Shown here: positions 46,885 through 56,660 of the stretch, piece after piece
How the letters are laid out: every line of letters begins with the position of its first letter
Position numbering within the stretch: position 1 is the first letter of the stretch
Origin: an uncultured Caldilineaceae bacterium
GTDB taxonomy: Bacteria > Chloroflexota > Anaerolineae > Caldilineales > Caldilineaceae
Length of the DNA stretch: 64,000 nt
NCBI GenBank assembly: GCA_958295915.1
Contig: OY282381.1
Span: 2,192,722-2,256,721 of the forward strand
Direction of reading: 5' to 3'
The notes under the pieces: model-generated
The model's database searches: none
Seen by the model: the letters and a program-made list of their open reading frames with translations, nothing else
Told to the model about the DNA's origin: nothing
Program-made: the position numbers and the translations under genes

Positions 46885-47358
46885 TTATTCGACGCGTACA
46901 ATCTCAAACTCGATCTCGCCGGCCGGCGCCTGGACACGTACCACGTCTCCCGCAGTGCGACCGAGCAATGCTTTGCCAATAGGACTTTCGTTGCTAATGC
47001 GTCCGTTATTGGGGTCAGTTTCCGTCGAGCCAACGATTGTATAGCTCTCTTCGTCATCGTAGCCGTTTTCTTTAACGACAACTTTGCGCCCCAGAGCCAC
47101 CTGGCTGCCTGGAATTTGTGAATCGTCGATGATCTGGGCATTGTGAATCTTGACTTTCAGCTCCCGAATGCGTCCCTCGACAAAGGCTTGCGCGTTTTTC
47201 GCTTCGTCATAGCCAGCGTTTTCCCTCAGATCGCCTTCCGCTTTGGCTTCAGCGATCTGTTGGGCGATTTCCTGTCGCCGTTCTTTGACGAGGTAATCCA
47301 GTTCCTTTTGCAGAGAGTCCAAACCACTCTGGGTTAAATAGACAGGGCTTTCACTCAT
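46885..47358 (-). CDS. greA: Transcription elongation factor GreA
   Basis: 157 residues: an N-terminal coiled-coil (LQKELDYLVKERRQEIAQQI, AEGDLRENAGYDEAKN with the acidic tip) and a C-terminal FKBP-like domain (YTIVGSTETDPNNGRISNES, SPIGKALLGRTAGD). It rescues backtracked RNA polymerase by stimulating transcript cleavage. Its promoter and a hairpin leader are visible upstream. Confidence 0.97.
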   Translation of the reverse strand: MSESPVYLTQSGLDSLQKELDYLVKERRQEIAQQIAEAKAEGDLRENAGYDEAKNAQAFVEGRIRELKVKIHNAQIIDDSQIPGSQVALGRKVVVKENGYDDEESYTIVGSTETDPNNGRISNESPIGKALLGRTAGDVVRVQAPAGEIEFEIVRVE

Positions 47359-47448
47359 GGTCTTTTACTCGCTGAACACACGCGCGCGGGCTGCTACTGC
47401 GCGTAAATAAACAAGGCGCCGACTGACAGCGGCCCTAAGAAAATAAGC

Positions 47449-47472
47449 GCCGACCCGAATCGTCAGGTCGGC
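47449..47472 (-). terminator. Hairpin in greA leader (possible attenuator)
   Basis: GCCGACC pairs with GGTCGGC around 10 nt. On the minus strand it is followed by GCTTATTTTCTTA. It begins about nine bases after the predicted transcription start. Confidence 0.5.
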
Positions 47473-47487
47473 CCTCTATCTGCTACG

Positions 47488-47516
47488 ATTATAGCTGAAT
47501 CTTCAGAGAATGTAAA
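47488..47516 (-). promoter_or_regulatory. Promoter of greA-lysS
   Basis: Minus strand TTTACA, exactly 17-bp spacer, TATAAT. It is the best sigma-70-type match in the window. Confidence 0.7.
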
Positions 47517-47526
47517 ATCTCATAGC

Positions 47527-47604
47527 GCGCCTCTTTTAGCTATCGATTGGCTACCGCTCACTGGCAACCGATCTTTGCCCCTACCGAGCAGAGGCGCATC
47601 GAAC
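47527..47604 (+). repeat. Long-form family A element
   Basis: The two halves of family A (GCGCCTCTTT and CGAGCAGAGGCGC, tail ATCGAAC) are separated by about 48 bases containing an imperfect inverted repeat (ATCGATTGGC and GGCAACCGAT). This is the counterpart of the long family B forms. Confidence 0.65.
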
Positions 47605-47616
47605 ATACCCAAACGC

Positions 47617-48378
47617 ATGAACTTCGACGCCTTCGCCCGTTTCTACGATGGCGACTACCGCAATTATACTGCCGATATTCCTCTCGTCCTGAAGACGGCC
47701 CAGGCAGCCGGTGGCGCTGCGCTGGAACTTGGCTGTGGCGCCGGTCGTGTACTGATCCCCCTGGCTGACGCCGGCTGTTACGTGATCGGTGTGGATGGAA
47801 GCGGGGCATTGCTGGAGATCGCCCGCCAAAAAGCCGCCATGCGCCGCTGCGCATCCCGGATCACATTGATACAGGCGGATATGACGACCTTCCAGCTCGC
47901 GCAAACAAACGTTGATCTCGTCTTTGCCGTCAGCAATACACTGATGCATCTGACGACCCAGGCAGATCAACTGAAGGCGCTGGCATGCGCGCACCGCCAT
48001 CTGCGCGTCGGCGGTCTGCTGCTGATCGATCTGTTCAGCCCGGATATAGCCTATTTGGAGTCGGTAGCCGGCATTCAGGAGTTGGCCGACCAGTGGGAAG
48101 ATGAGCAGAACGGCGCGCAGGTGTTGAAATGGACGACCCGGTATCTGGACGTGGCCCAGCAACTACAGGAAACAATTTTCATCTACGAGGAGATATTCCC
48201 AGATGGCCGCACTGCGCAGACGCGGCTCTCCTTTCCACTACGCTTCTGGTGGCCTGATGAGGGTACGCTGCTGCTGGAAAAGGCCGGATTCGTAGTTGAT
48301 GAATTGTTCGGTGATTTTGATGGCAGCCCCTATAGTAGCGCCAGCGAACGCTTGATTTTCATTGCCCGCAAACTGTAA
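47617..48378 (+). CDS. Class I SAM-dependent methyltransferase
   Basis: 253 residues. Motif I is LELGCGAGRVLIPLADAG, with the acidic residue in IGVDGSGALLEIAR and motif IV near VDLVFAVSNTLMHL. The substrate is unknown. The ATG at 47617 (MNFDAFARFYDGDY) fits the family; the upstream frame is family A repeat DNA and no clear ribosome binding site is seen, so the element may have displaced it. Confidence 0.82.
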   Translation: MNFDAFARFYDGDYRNYTADIPLVLKTAQAAGGAALELGCGAGRVLIPLADAGCYVIGVDGSGALLEIARQKAAMRRCASRITLIQADMTTFQLAQTNVDLVFAVSNTLMHLTTQADQLKALACAHRHLRVGGLLLIDLFSPDIAYLESVAGIQELADQWEDEQNGAQVLKWTTRYLDVAQQLQETIFIYEEIFPDGRTAQTRLSFPLRFWWPDEGTLLLEKAGFVVDELFGDFDGSPYSSASERLIFIARKL

Positions 48379-48389
48379 GAACGAGAAAA

Positions 48390-50960
48390 TCAGCACTCAC
48401 TATATCCACACACATGACATCTCCGGCAGCCCTCGACATTGAGGAAAGCCGCTTCTCCGCAGTCCGGGCACAGATCGCCGATGGGCAGAGCCAACTGCTC
48501 GCCGGCCACGCCTTCTTTGCGCTCCGGCAACTCGTTCAGATGATCGGCGAGTACCTGGGCCACTCCATCCGGCAAGCTCCGCACTCGCCCGACGCCAAAT
48601 CCCAATGGCCGCCCACCGCCGATGCCGACCATTTCGTCGATCACCCAGCGCAATCGTTCCGACGGCGGCACGGCAGACGGTATGCGTAGCGCCAGGCTGA
48701 TTAAGCGCCCGATCGATTCACTGACCGCTGTGACATCGCTGCCAGCCTTGCCGATATTCAGGAACACCTCAAACGGCTCCTGATTCTCATCGCTGTTGAT
48801 CGTGATATAGGCAGTGCCCAGCGGTGTCGCTTTGCGATAGCTGCTGCCCTGCAACAGATACGGGCGCGGCCGCTTGGTGAAGACCGCCGGATACTCGTCC
48901 TCCAGAGGGGTATTGGTAGACAGGGTAGCATTGCTTTGCCTTGCGCTATGCAGATGCTCCGCCGGGTCTTCCTTTCTGTCCCTGATCGCTTTCGTCTCCA
49001 GCACCACCTCCTGACGGCTACCGGCGACATAGACTGTGAGCCCCTTGCAGCCCAACTCCCACGCCTGCATGTAGGCCCGCGCCACATCCTCTTCGCTTGC
49101 GCCTTCGGGGAAGTTGCATGTCTTGCTGATGCTATTATCGACGAATGCCTGGATCGCCGCCTGCATCTGTACGTGCTCCTCAGCAGTGATGTCACCGCTG
49201 ACTACAAATGTATGGCGAATGAAATCCGGCAGCTCCTCAATGTCCTGGCAGGACCCCATCTCCGCCACCCGCTGCAGAATCGCCCCCTTGCGCTCTGCGC
49301 TGAGATTCAACTGAGCGAGGGCTTTCTCAAAGAGTGGGCTGGTGTAGATCAGCTCCACATCCTCGTCCCCGTCTTTGAAGTGGCGGGTGTACCCCAAAGC
49401 GAAGACCGGTTCACAGCCGTAGCCCTCACAGCCGCTCACTGTGGCAATCGTGCCGGTAGGCGCAACCGTCGTTTGCGCCGCATTGCGGATCCCATGCCGT
49501 CGGATGCCGTCTACGATCTTGTCCCAGGCCAGAGCTGGACGCTTCCAATCCCGACGATACGGGGAGAGAGGGCGGGGCCGCCGCCAGCTCATGCCCCCAG
49601 GCTGATTGTCATCATAGATGCTGCCTTCAAAGGCTGTAAAAGGCTGGCGCTCTATAGCCAGCTCGATGCTCATCTGCATACAGTGAAAGCGCACGAACTC
49701 CATCACCTGGGCTGCGAACTCCTGTCCCTCTTCGCTGCCGTAGCGGATGCCCATTTTGTACATCAGATCGCCCAGGCCCATAATGCCCAGCCCAATCCGG
49801 CGTACCCGATAGGCCGCCTCCGCAACGACCGGCACTGCCGGCAGATAGGTGTTGGCGCTGACCACATTGTCCAGAAAGTGCGTGCTTTCCCGCACGGTCC
49901 GACTGAGCGCTTCCCAGTCCACTTCTGTTGCGCCAGAGATATCCGTTATGACATGCGCGTTCAGATTGACCGAACCCAGACAGCAGTTTTCATACGGACC
50001 CAGCCACTGTTCACCGCAAGGGTTTGTCGCTTCCAGATCATGCAGTCGCGGGGTAGGGTTGCTTCGATTGGCTGTGTCGATAAACAGCGTGCCGGGTTCG
50101 CCGTTATGATGGGCGTATTTGACGATTCTGGCAAACAGATCCCGGGCGCGGATAGTGCTACATACGAAACCATCACGCGGGTTGCGTAGGTGAAAATCTC
50201 CGTCTTCTTTCACGGCCTGCATAAACTCATCGGTAATGGCCACGGAGATATTGAAGTTCGTAATCGTACCCTCTTCCGCCTTGCAGCGGATGAACTCATC
50301 GATATCAGGATGATCGACCCGCAGGACGCCCATATTGGCCCCCCGACGGGTTCCACCCTGGGCGATCTCTCCGAAGGCCTGATCATAAACCCGCAAAAAA
50401 CCCACAGGGCCGGTCGCCCGTCCGGCTGACGTGTGGACCACATCCCCCTGCGGGCGCAAGCGGCTGAAGCTGAATCCGTTGCCTCCGCCGGTCTGTTGGA
50501 TGAGCGCCGCTACTCGTAATGTGCTGAAGATGCCATCGCTCTTGCGACCCATATCGTCCTCGATTGGTAGGACGAAGCAGGCCGCCAGCTGTCCGAGGGG
50601 TGTGCCCGCGCCCGTAAAAGTAGGGCTGTTGGGGAAGAAACGCAGCTCCGTGAGCAGATCGTAAAAGGTGTTGGTCGTCGCCTCCACGTCGCCATCATGT
50701 TGCTCCTCCACCGTGGCGATGTGTTTGGCAATGCGATAAAACATGCCAGCCGGCGTTTCCAATAATGTCCCATCGACATCCCTACGTAAGTAGCGACGTT
50801 CCAGCACCTTCAGGCTGTTTTCACTCAGATGGATTGCGCTGTCATTCACATAGGCCGGCCCGGAAATCCTATGTTTCTTGCCTTTCACAACTTCAAATGT
50901 CGTGAAAGCTTCCGGCGCATCTGTGCCATTGTGGGTAACAGTTGGTTCGATAGCGGCCAT
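48390..50960 (-). CDS. nrdJ: Adenosylcobalamin-dependent (class II) ribonucleotide reductase
   Basis: 856 residues from the ATG at 50960. Makes deoxyribonucleotides with or without oxygen using B12. Seen: [35 protein letters not shown], the active-site [21 protein letters not shown], and a C-terminal cysteine-rich tail ([22 protein letters not shown]) that delivers electrons. No intein is seen. nrdR is encoded just upstream on the same strand. The DNA around the start codon is tandemly duplicated. Confidence 0.95.
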   Translation of the reverse strand: MAAIEPTVTHNGTDAPEAFTTFEVVKGKKHRISGPAYVNDSAIHLSENSLKVLERRYLRRDVDGTLLETPAGMFYRIAKHIATVEEQHDGDVEATTNTFYDLLTELRFFPNSPTFTGAGTPLGQLAACFVLPIEDDMGRKSDGIFSTLRVAALIQQTGGGNGFSFSRLRPQGDVVHTSAGRATGPVGFLRVYDQAFGEIAQGGTRRGANMGVLRVDHPDIDEFIRCKAEEGTITNFNISVAITDEFMQAVKEDGDFHLRNPRDGFVCSTIRARDLFARIVKYAHHNGEPGTLFIDTANRSNPTPRLHDLEATNPCGEQWLGPYENCCLGSVNLNAHVITDISGATEVDWEALSRTVRESTHFLDNVVSANTYLPAVPVVAEAAYRVRRIGLGIMGLGDLMYKMGIRYGSEEGQEFAAQVMEFVRFHCMQMSIELAIERQPFTAFEGSIYDDNQPGGMSWRRPRPLSPYRRDWKRPALAWDKIVDGIRRHGIRNAAQTTVAPTGTIATVSGCEGYGCEPVFALGYTRHFKDGDEDVELIYTSPLFEKALAQLNLSAERKGAILQRVAEMGSCQDIEELPDFIRHTFVVSGDITAEEHVQMQAAIQAFVDNSISKTCNFPEGASEEDVARAYMQAWELGCKGLTVYVAGSRQEVVLETKAIRDRKEDPAEHLHSARQSNATLSTNTPLEDEYPAVFTKRPRPYLLQGSSYRKATPLGTAYITINSDENQEPFEVFLNIGKAGSDVTAVSESIGRLISLALRIPSAVPPSERLRWVIDEMVGIGGGRPLGFGVGRVRSLPDGVAQVLADHLNELPERKEGVAGEQLALPIGDLCPDCGEAAFLNVEGCRRCHVCGYSEC

Positions 50961-51040
50961 CTGAACACACCTGATTATGTGTGGAGTGGGTAACAGTTGG
51001 TTCGAGAGCGGATATCTGAACACACCTGACTATGTGTGGA
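50931..51040. repeat. 55-bp tandem duplication across the nrdJ start
   Basis: 50931-50985 and 50986-51040 both read GTGGGTAACAGTTGGTTCGA ... ACACACCTGA ... TATGTGTGGA with few differences. The downstream copy contains the ATG; in the other copy the ATG has become ATAT. Confidence 0.85.
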
Positions 51041-51071
51041 ATTGCAGTGACCAGTGGCCAGTAACCGCTAT

Positions 51072-51569
51072 TCAGCCCGTGGGCGGCTTTTCGAACGCCT
51101 GGAGGCGCTCGTCAGCTTCAAGGTTGTTTCGTCCCATCAGCTGGTCAACCTCGGATCGGACTTCGCTGAGATCGTTGAAATCCCGATACACACTGGCGAA
51201 ACGGATATAGGCGACCTGATCGATGCCGGCTAATTGGTCCAATACCAGGCTGCCGATCATTTCGCTTGTGATTTCAGACCGCCCCATACCTTGTATTTTG
51301 TCTTCAACATAGTTCACAATGCTCTTGATCCTCTGCTTGCTGATTGGACGTTTGGCCGCCGAAACACGGATGCTGGCCAGTAGCTTCTGTCGATCGAATG
51401 GCTCGCGATGTCCGTCCCGTTTGGAGACGAGCAGACCGGGCGTTACATGTTCATGGGTTGTAAAACGCTGGTTGCAATGCAGGCACTGGCGACGACGCCG
51501 GATCGCTTCTCCTCTATTGCGGGTATCGATAACTCTGTGCTTGTCGTTTCCGCAGTGAGGACATTGCAT
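51072..51569 (-). CDS. nrdR: Transcriptional repressor NrdR
   Basis: 165 residues. The N-terminal zinc ribbon is seen as [17 protein letters not shown] and [12 protein letters not shown], followed by the ATP-cone ([20 protein letters not shown]). It senses dATP/ATP and represses ribonucleotide reductase genes, here presumably nrdJ next to it. A terminator separates it from ftsZ, so nrdR-nrdJ is probably its own unit. Confidence 0.96.
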   Translation of the reverse strand: MQCPHCGNDKHRVIDTRNRGEAIRRRRQCLHCNQRFTTHEHVTPGLLVSKRDGHREPFDRQKLLASIRVSAAKRPISKQRIKSIVNYVEDKIQGMGRSEITSEMIGSLVLDQLAGIDQVAYIRFASVYRDFNDLSEVRSEVDQLMGRNNLEADERLQAFEKPPTG

Positions 51570-51574
51570 TTTTT

Positions 51575-51602
51575 AGAAACTAAAAACCAGAAACTGATAA
51601 AA
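51575..51602. repeat. Family D AT-rich repeat (AAACTAAAAACCAGAAACTG)
   Basis: Similar AAACTAAAAA(T)ACCAGAAACT strings, or their complement, occur at 60380-60410 and 61115-61145, always between genes of the dcw/nrd region. Confidence 0.5.
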
Positions 51603-51637
51603 AAGAAGCCCGGCGTTTTATGAAAACCCGCGCGGGC
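51594..51637 (-). terminator. Rho-independent terminator after ftsZ
   Basis: Minus strand: GCCCGCGCGGGTTTTC, ATAAAACGCCGGGC, then TTCTTTTTT. It ends the dcw transcript before nrdR. Confidence 0.7.
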
Positions 51638-51664
51638 CTCTGAAAATCGCATAGTAAAGTGGAT

Positions 51665-52813
51665 CTACTGACCGTTGTTATCTCTGGCTCGACGGAGGAA
51701 AGCCGGAATATCCAGATCTTCGCGGTCGAAGGAGCGCACAGGGAAATCTATCGGCCCCGGCGACTTCGGTGGTGGCTGAGTTGAGCCGGTCGGTCGAGCA
51801 GGCCTGTGGACAGGCTGCTTAGTTGTGATGGACGATGGTTCTGTCCGCCGAACTTTGTCGAAGCCGGTGGCAACGAGCGTTATGTGGATCTCGTCTTTTG
51901 CATTTACATCTGGAGTCTGACCCCAGAAAACAGCCGCTTCTGGATGCGCATTGGCCCGAATTATTTCCGCAGCCTCATTCAGCTCAGACAACGTCATATC
52001 GGGGCCGCATTTCACATTAAAAAGAATTCCTTGCGCCCCCTCGATCGATACATCCAGCAGCGCGCTGTGGATCGCCCGCTGGGCCGCTTCCTGCGCGCGG
52101 TTTTCCCCACTGGCCCGGCTAATAGACAGAAGTGCCGCGCCGCCGTCCACCATAACCGCACGCACATCAGCAAAGTCCAGATTGACCAGACCCGTCTCGG
52201 TAATCAGTTCACTGATGCCCTGAATGCCCTGTCGCAGAACATCATCGGCAACCATGAATGCATCTTGGATGCTTGTCTGTTTGTCCAAAATGTGTAACAA
52301 CCGATCATTGGGGACCGTGACAAGTGTATCTACAGACCCACGTAGGTCGTTTAGTGTACTTTCAGCAATGCGGCGACGCTGGGTGCCCTCGAACATGAAC
52401 GGCTTTGTCACGACGCCAACTGTCAGCGCGCCCAAATCACGCGCGATCGACGAGATAACCGGAACCGCGCCGGAGCCCGTGCCGCCACCCAGACCAGCAG
52501 TCACGAAAACCATATCCGCGCCATCTAACAACTGCGCAATCTCTTCCTGATTCTCCTCCGCAGCCTGCTTGCCGGTCCCCGGGTCTCCGCCAGCCCCTAA
52601 CCCTTTCGTCAATTTGTCTCCAATACGCAGGCGCTGCGGCGCGCTGGAAAGCATCAAGGCCTGCGCATCGGTATTCACCGAAATAAATTCGACGCCCTGA
52701 ACGCCTTCATCAATCATACGATTGACCGCATTTTGTCCGCCGCCACCCACACCGACAACTTTAATCTCGGCAGAGTTGTTTACGTCCTGTGTCGACGCGC
52801 TATTTCGTCTCAT
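51665..52813 (-). CDS. ftsZ: Cell division protein FtsZ
   Basis: Tubulin-like GTPase that forms the division ring, 382 residues. Seen: [16 protein letters not shown], the tubulin signature [12 protein letters not shown], and the conserved C-terminal tail ([17 protein letters not shown]) that docks on FtsA. AAAGGAG precedes the ATG. The order ftsQ-ftsA-ftsZ is the standard end of the dcw cluster. Confidence 0.98.
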   Translation of the reverse strand: MRRNSASTQDVNNSAEIKVVGVGGGGQNAVNRMIDEGVQGVEFISVNTDAQALMLSSAPQRLRIGDKLTKGLGAGGDPGTGKQAAEENQEEIAQLLDGADMVFVTAGLGGGTGSGAVPVISSIARDLGALTVGVVTKPFMFEGTQRRRIAESTLNDLRGSVDTLVTVPNDRLLHILDKQTSIQDAFMVADDVLRQGIQGISELITETGLVNLDFADVRAVMVDGGAALLSISRASGENRAQEAAQRAIHSALLDVSIEGAQGILFNVKCGPDMTLSELNEAAEIIRANAHPEAAVFWGQTPDVNAKDEIHITLVATGFDKVRRTEPSSITTKQPVHRPARPTGSTQPPPKSPGPIDFPVRSFDREDLDIPAFLRRARDNNGQ

Positions 52814-53107
52814 GGATAGATTCTCCTTTATACCCTGTCAGACATTCACATGACATAAACGGTATGCTAAAGGTGACGGCTCCCAAACCCGTGGGCCTCT
52901 ATAGACCACCGATCTGGCATCCCGCGTCTCGCTATGAATCGTAACACAATGCCCATATATCCCAAAATTAAAGCATCGGGTCTTTATGGGCTGTTACTAT
53001 ACACTCGGGAGGAACAGACGCTGCCATATCATCTTCGCAATCAGGCTGTCTGAATGCCCCAATCGTACTACACTTGAATTCGTTTGCAAAGTCTGTAAAA
53101 TTGAAGT

Positions 53108-53188
53108 GCGCGCCACGGTTGGGCGCGAACGCATCTGCAATTCGGTATTCACACGCTGCGCAACCCCTGCAGTGTGCTCATACCTCAT
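53108..53188 (+). repeat. Family B hairpin followed by its long-form internal segment
   Basis: GCGCGCCACGG TTGGGCGCGAAC, then GCAATTCGGTATTCACACG, CTGCGCAACCCCTGCAGTGT and GCTCATACCTCA. The second part aligns with the loop segment of the long B element at 35425, but here it lies outside the hairpin. It ends at the 3' end of ftsA. The rest of the 379-bp ftsZ-ftsA gap shows no gene. Confidence 0.6.
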
Positions 53189-53192
53189 ACAC

Positions 53193-54452
53193 TCAACCGG
53201 GCAAAAGGCTCTTGAACCACCCGCCAACCCGCTCCAGAAACTGGCCATTCTCAGAGATTGTGTTCTGTATCGGATAGTGGATGGCCCGCGCATCTTCGTA
53301 GAGTGCCCAGAGCAAGAGACCGACTGCGGTAGCAAAGGCCGGCGACTGCAGCTCTCTGCTCAGCCCCTGTACCGCTGAATGATCGACCGGGCTGCCGATA
53401 CGCACCGGCATCTGCAAAATTTTGCGAAATAGGTCCACTGCGCCGGGAAGCTGACTGGCGCCGCCTGTGAGGACAAGCCCCGCCGGTACCATATGGCCAT
53501 AGCCGCTGTTGGCAATCCGTTCCTGAATGAGCTCGGCAGTCTCTTCGGCCCGGGCTTGCAAGATCTGGCTGATAAAGCGGCGGCTGAAGGTGCGCTCCGG
53601 TTTGTCGCCAAAGACCGTCACCCATACCTGCTCGTCTTCAGCAATGCGTTCCGGCTGCAGATGGCCGTAGCGCAGTTTCAGCTCTTCCGCCACCTCAAAG
53701 GGCGCACGCAGACCGATAGCCATGTCGTTCGTCATGTGGCTCCCACCCACATCCAGCACTTCCGTGTGCCACAGACCATTGCCCCGAAATAAAGCCAGAT
53801 CGGTGGTGCCGCCACCCAGATCCGCCATCACAACGCCCATATGTCGTTCATCGGCCGTCAGCACAGCCTCGCCGCTGGCGAGAGGTTCCAATACCATCTC
53901 GTCAATCTCGATGCCATGAGCCAACACACACTGGGCCAGATTGTTGATGGCGTTGATGGTGCCGGTAACGATATGCGCGTCGACTTCCAGCCGACTGCCG
54001 AGAATGCCCAAAGGCTGCTGGATGTTCTCCTGATCATCTACCTGCCAGTGCCGGGCGATAACATGGATGATCTGCCTGTTTTCGGATATTTGAACGGCCC
54101 GCGCGCCCTCCAACGCCCGCTGCATATCCGTGCCAGTGACACCATGACGGCTGTCGATAGGGCTGATGCCAGCGCTGTTTGATGTAGCAATATGGCTGCC
54201 AGCAATGCCCATATAGGCGCTGGTGATCTGTATGCCGGATTCTTGCTCGGCTGTCTCCAGCGCTTCCCCAATGGCGGTCGTCACTTCCGGTACGTCCATC
54301 ACAACGCCCCGACGCAATCCCCTGCTCGGTGTGACACCGTTGCCTAGAATCCTGACAGCCAGATTGCCCAGATTGTCATAGATGACAGTACCCACCAGCA
54401 CGCAGATTTTTGTGGTGCCTACATCGACCGCGGCAATGATTTCTTTGGGCAC
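53193..54452 (-). CDS. ftsA: Cell division protein FtsA
   Basis: Actin-like ATPase that tethers FtsZ to the membrane, 419 residues. Seen: [17 protein letters not shown] (phosphate 1), [14 protein letters not shown] (phosphate 2), [13 protein letters not shown] (adenosine), and a C-terminal amphipathic helix ([13 protein letters not shown]). Begins at a GTG preceded by GAGGAA. Confidence 0.96.
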   Translation of the reverse strand: MPKEIIAAVDVGTTKICVLVGTVIYDNLGNLAVRILGNGVTPSRGLRRGVVMDVPEVTTAIGEALETAEQESGIQITSAYMGIAGSHIATSNSAGISPIDSRHGVTGTDMQRALEGARAVQISENRQIIHVIARHWQVDDQENIQQPLGILGSRLEVDAHIVTGTINAINNLAQCVLAHGIEIDEMVLEPLASGEAVLTADERHMGVVMADLGGGTTDLALFRGNGLWHTEVLDVGGSHMTNDMAIGLRAPFEVAEELKLRYGHLQPERIAEDEQVWVTVFGDKPERTFSRRFISQILQARAEETAELIQERIANSGYGHMVPAGLVLTGGASQLPGAVDLFRKILQMPVRIGSPVDHSAVQGLSRELQSPAFATAVGLLLWALYEDARAIHYPIQNTISENGQFLERVGGWFKSLLPG

Positions 54453-54461
54453 TGAAGTTTC

Positions 54462-54531
54462 CTCTTAACTGCAGTGACTAGTGGCCAGTAACGGCGCTGG
54501 CCACTGGAAATTGACTACCGGCAACTACACT
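54462..54531. repeat. Family D-type CAGTGGCCAGTAAC repeat
   Basis: CTGCAGTGACTAGTGGCCAG then TAACGG. A similar string is at 51043-51072 and diverged forms are near 60340 and 47550. It fills the ftsA-ftsQ gap. Confidence 0.45.
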
Positions 54532-55467
54532 TTATTGAGCAGCCGGCGCAATATCGTATCGACGAATGAAGGAACGGTTCGGCGCCGTGACATTGAGAGT
54601 GAGCGTTTCGTCTCGCCCAACTTCCAATTCCGACAGTAACGTCTGCAAGGCAGTCCATTTCTTATCGAATTTGCGACCATCTCCCCAATGGACCCACATC
54701 CGAATAGATGGTAGACTGAAATTCAAACCATAGCGGGAATTGTACCAGAATTCATTGACGATGGAAAGACGATCTGACAGAAAGATGGCCGAAGTCAAAA
54801 TCTGTGTGTCGATTTGCAGGTAGCCACCGAGGTTTGCAACCCGCGCCGCCGCAGAGGGGTCGATGAGCCGCAGTGTCGGCTGCGCAACCGATTCTTTGAG
54901 AGCCAATGCCGAACCATCCTCCAGCAGCCAATATTCCTGCTGATCTGTGGCCCATAGCGCCACCGGGCGCACCTCCTGTACCCTGATGTCGACCTGTGCC
55001 GGCCAGCGTACCCGCACATCCGCATCGGCCACATACGGATGCGTAATCACCTGTGCCCGAATCCTCTCCGGATCCAGCCAGAGGATACTCCAGCTATCTA
55101 CATCGCAAGCGGCGAACAGCTCCTCATCCGTCAAATAGTGCGCCCCTTCAAAGCGTACGTCTTCATGATAGATGAAAAAGCTTTCGCTGTCCTGCATCCA
55201 ATACAGAGCCGCAATCACCGAAGCCAGCAGCAGAAAACTCAGAATTTTGCTCGGCGCCAGCCCTGAAAAACCAGGCAGAACAGGGACGCGCCACACCAGA
55301 CTCCATTCGAAGTCCGGCCACACAAGCCCGCTCTGCTGAATAACCGCCTGCATCGAGCGCAGTGCAGCAGTGAACCGCCGACGCTTTTGTGCCTGCCGTC
55401 GCCGACGCACTCGTTTGGACGACACAACTCTTTGCGCCGCACGCGATCTCCGATTCTGTCCTCTCAT
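54532..55467 (-). CDS. ftsQ: Cell division protein FtsQ/DivIB
   Basis: 311 residues: a long basic cytoplasmic tail (KRVRRRRQAQKRRRF), one membrane segment (ILSFLLLASVIAALYWM), a POTRA domain (FFIYHEDVRFEGAHYLTDEE) and the FtsQ beta domain (YWLLEDGSALAL). It links cytoplasmic and outer parts of the divisome. Confidence 0.9.
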   Translation of the reverse strand: MRGQNRRSRAAQRVVSSKRVRRRRQAQKRRRFTAALRSMQAVIQQSGLVWPDFEWSLVWRVPVLPGFSGLAPSKILSFLLLASVIAALYWMQDSESFFIYHEDVRFEGAHYLTDEELFAACDVDSWSILWLDPERIRAQVITHPYVADADVRVRWPAQVDIRVQEVRPVALWATDQQEYWLLEDGSALALKESVAQPTLRLIDPSAAARVANLGGYLQIDTQILTSAIFLSDRLSIVNEFWYNSRYGLNFSLPSIRMWVHWGDGRKFDKKWTALQTLLSELEVGRDETLTLNVTAPNRSFIRRYDIAPAAQ

Positions 55468-55551
55468 ACCTCTAACACCAGTGAAACATCAGTCGCCAAT
55501 AAGGGCAACCCCGCCCTAGACAAACAAAAACAGGGCGCCAGTAGACTGCAG

Positions 55552-56655
55552 TTAACGATGAATCCGGTTCTGCCGCCGGTCCGCATGCCGTTCCAGCGCC
55601 ATATCTACCAGGCGGCGCATCAGTTCCGGCAGGGGAACGCCGCTGGCTTCCCAAAGTTTAGGATACATGCTGCCAGCGGTAAAACCCGGCATTGTATTCA
55701 ATTCGTTCAGAAAGAGTTGCCCGTCACCGTGTAACAGAAAGTCTACTCGAGCAAGCCCTGCCCCGTCCAGTACCTGAAACGCACGCGCAGCCAGTTGACA
55801 GATCTCGTCCGCCAGGGCCGCCGGAATATCCGCCGGGATCAGCAACCGGCTACCCTTATCCAGATATTTGGCCTCGTAGTCATAGAATTCGTTCGCCGGT
55901 ATCACTTCGCCGACAACACTTGTCTGGGGAACATCATTGCCAAGAACACTGACCTCCAACTCCCGCGCATCTGTCACCCCAGCCTCGACCAGCACTTTGC
56001 GGTCGTAACAGCAAGCCAAAGCAATGGCCCGCTCCAATTCCGTCCGTTTCCTGACTTTGCTGACGCCGACACTGCTGCCCAGATTGGCCGGTTTCACAAA
56101 GTGCGGATACGGCAAGACAGCCTCCAGTTCATCCAGGATCTCGTTCCGTTTTTTTGCCCAATCCCGGCGCAACAGCGTCCGATAGGCTACCTGCGGAATG
56201 CCAACAGTGGCAAATAACGCCTTTGATGTGATTTTGTCCATGGCCACCGCGCTAGCGAGAACGCCGCAACCTACATACGGCAGCTCGATCATCTCCAGCA
56301 GCCCCTGTACGGCGCCGTCCTCACCATAGGGGCCGTGTAGCACAGGAAAAATCAGATCCACAGCCGGCATCCGTTTGTTTTGCTCCAGAAGCGGGGCTAT
56401 GGCTGCGCTACCCCTTTGGCCGGCCGGGATAATCGCGCCAGCTTGGTTCTGCGTCTGCCCGCCGCTGTCCGTCAGTTGCGCCAGAGGATCGCCGCTGGTG
56501 AGCCATTCACCGGTCGTTGTAATGCCCAAGCGCACCGTCTCATAGCCAGCCTCATCCAGTGCCCGGATGACCGTCTTCGCGCTGAGCAGAGATATCTCGT
56601 GCTCCCCACTTTTGCCACCAAAAAGAACGCCGACCCGTACCGTTTTGCGCGCCAT
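55552..56655 (-). CDS. ddl: D-alanine--D-alanine ligase
   Basis: ATP-grasp enzyme that makes the D-Ala-D-Ala end of peptidoglycan precursors, about 367 residues. Seen: VGVLFGGKSGEHEISLLSA, the ATP loop KPANLGSSVGVSKV, and FLNELNTMPGFTAGSMYPKL at the active site. The ATG at 56655 is six bases past the murB stop, so translation is coupled. Confidence 0.96.
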   Translation of the reverse strand: MARKTVRVGVLFGGKSGEHEISLLSAKTVIRALDEAGYETVRLGITTTGEWLTSGDPLAQLTDSGGQTQNQAGAIIPAGQRGSAAIAPLLEQNKRMPAVDLIFPVLHGPYGEDGAVQGLLEMIELPYVGCGVLASAVAMDKITSKALFATVGIPQVAYRTLLRRDWAKKRNEILDELEAVLPYPHFVKPANLGSSVGVSKVRKRTELERAIALACCYDRKVLVEAGVTDARELEVSVLGNDVPQTSVVGEVIPANEFYDYEAKYLDKGSRLLIPADIPAALADEICQLAARAFQVLDGAGLARVDFLLHGDGQLFLNELNTMPGFTAGSMYPKLWEASGVPLPELMRRLVDMALERHADRRQNRIHR

Positions 56656-56660
56656 AAAGA

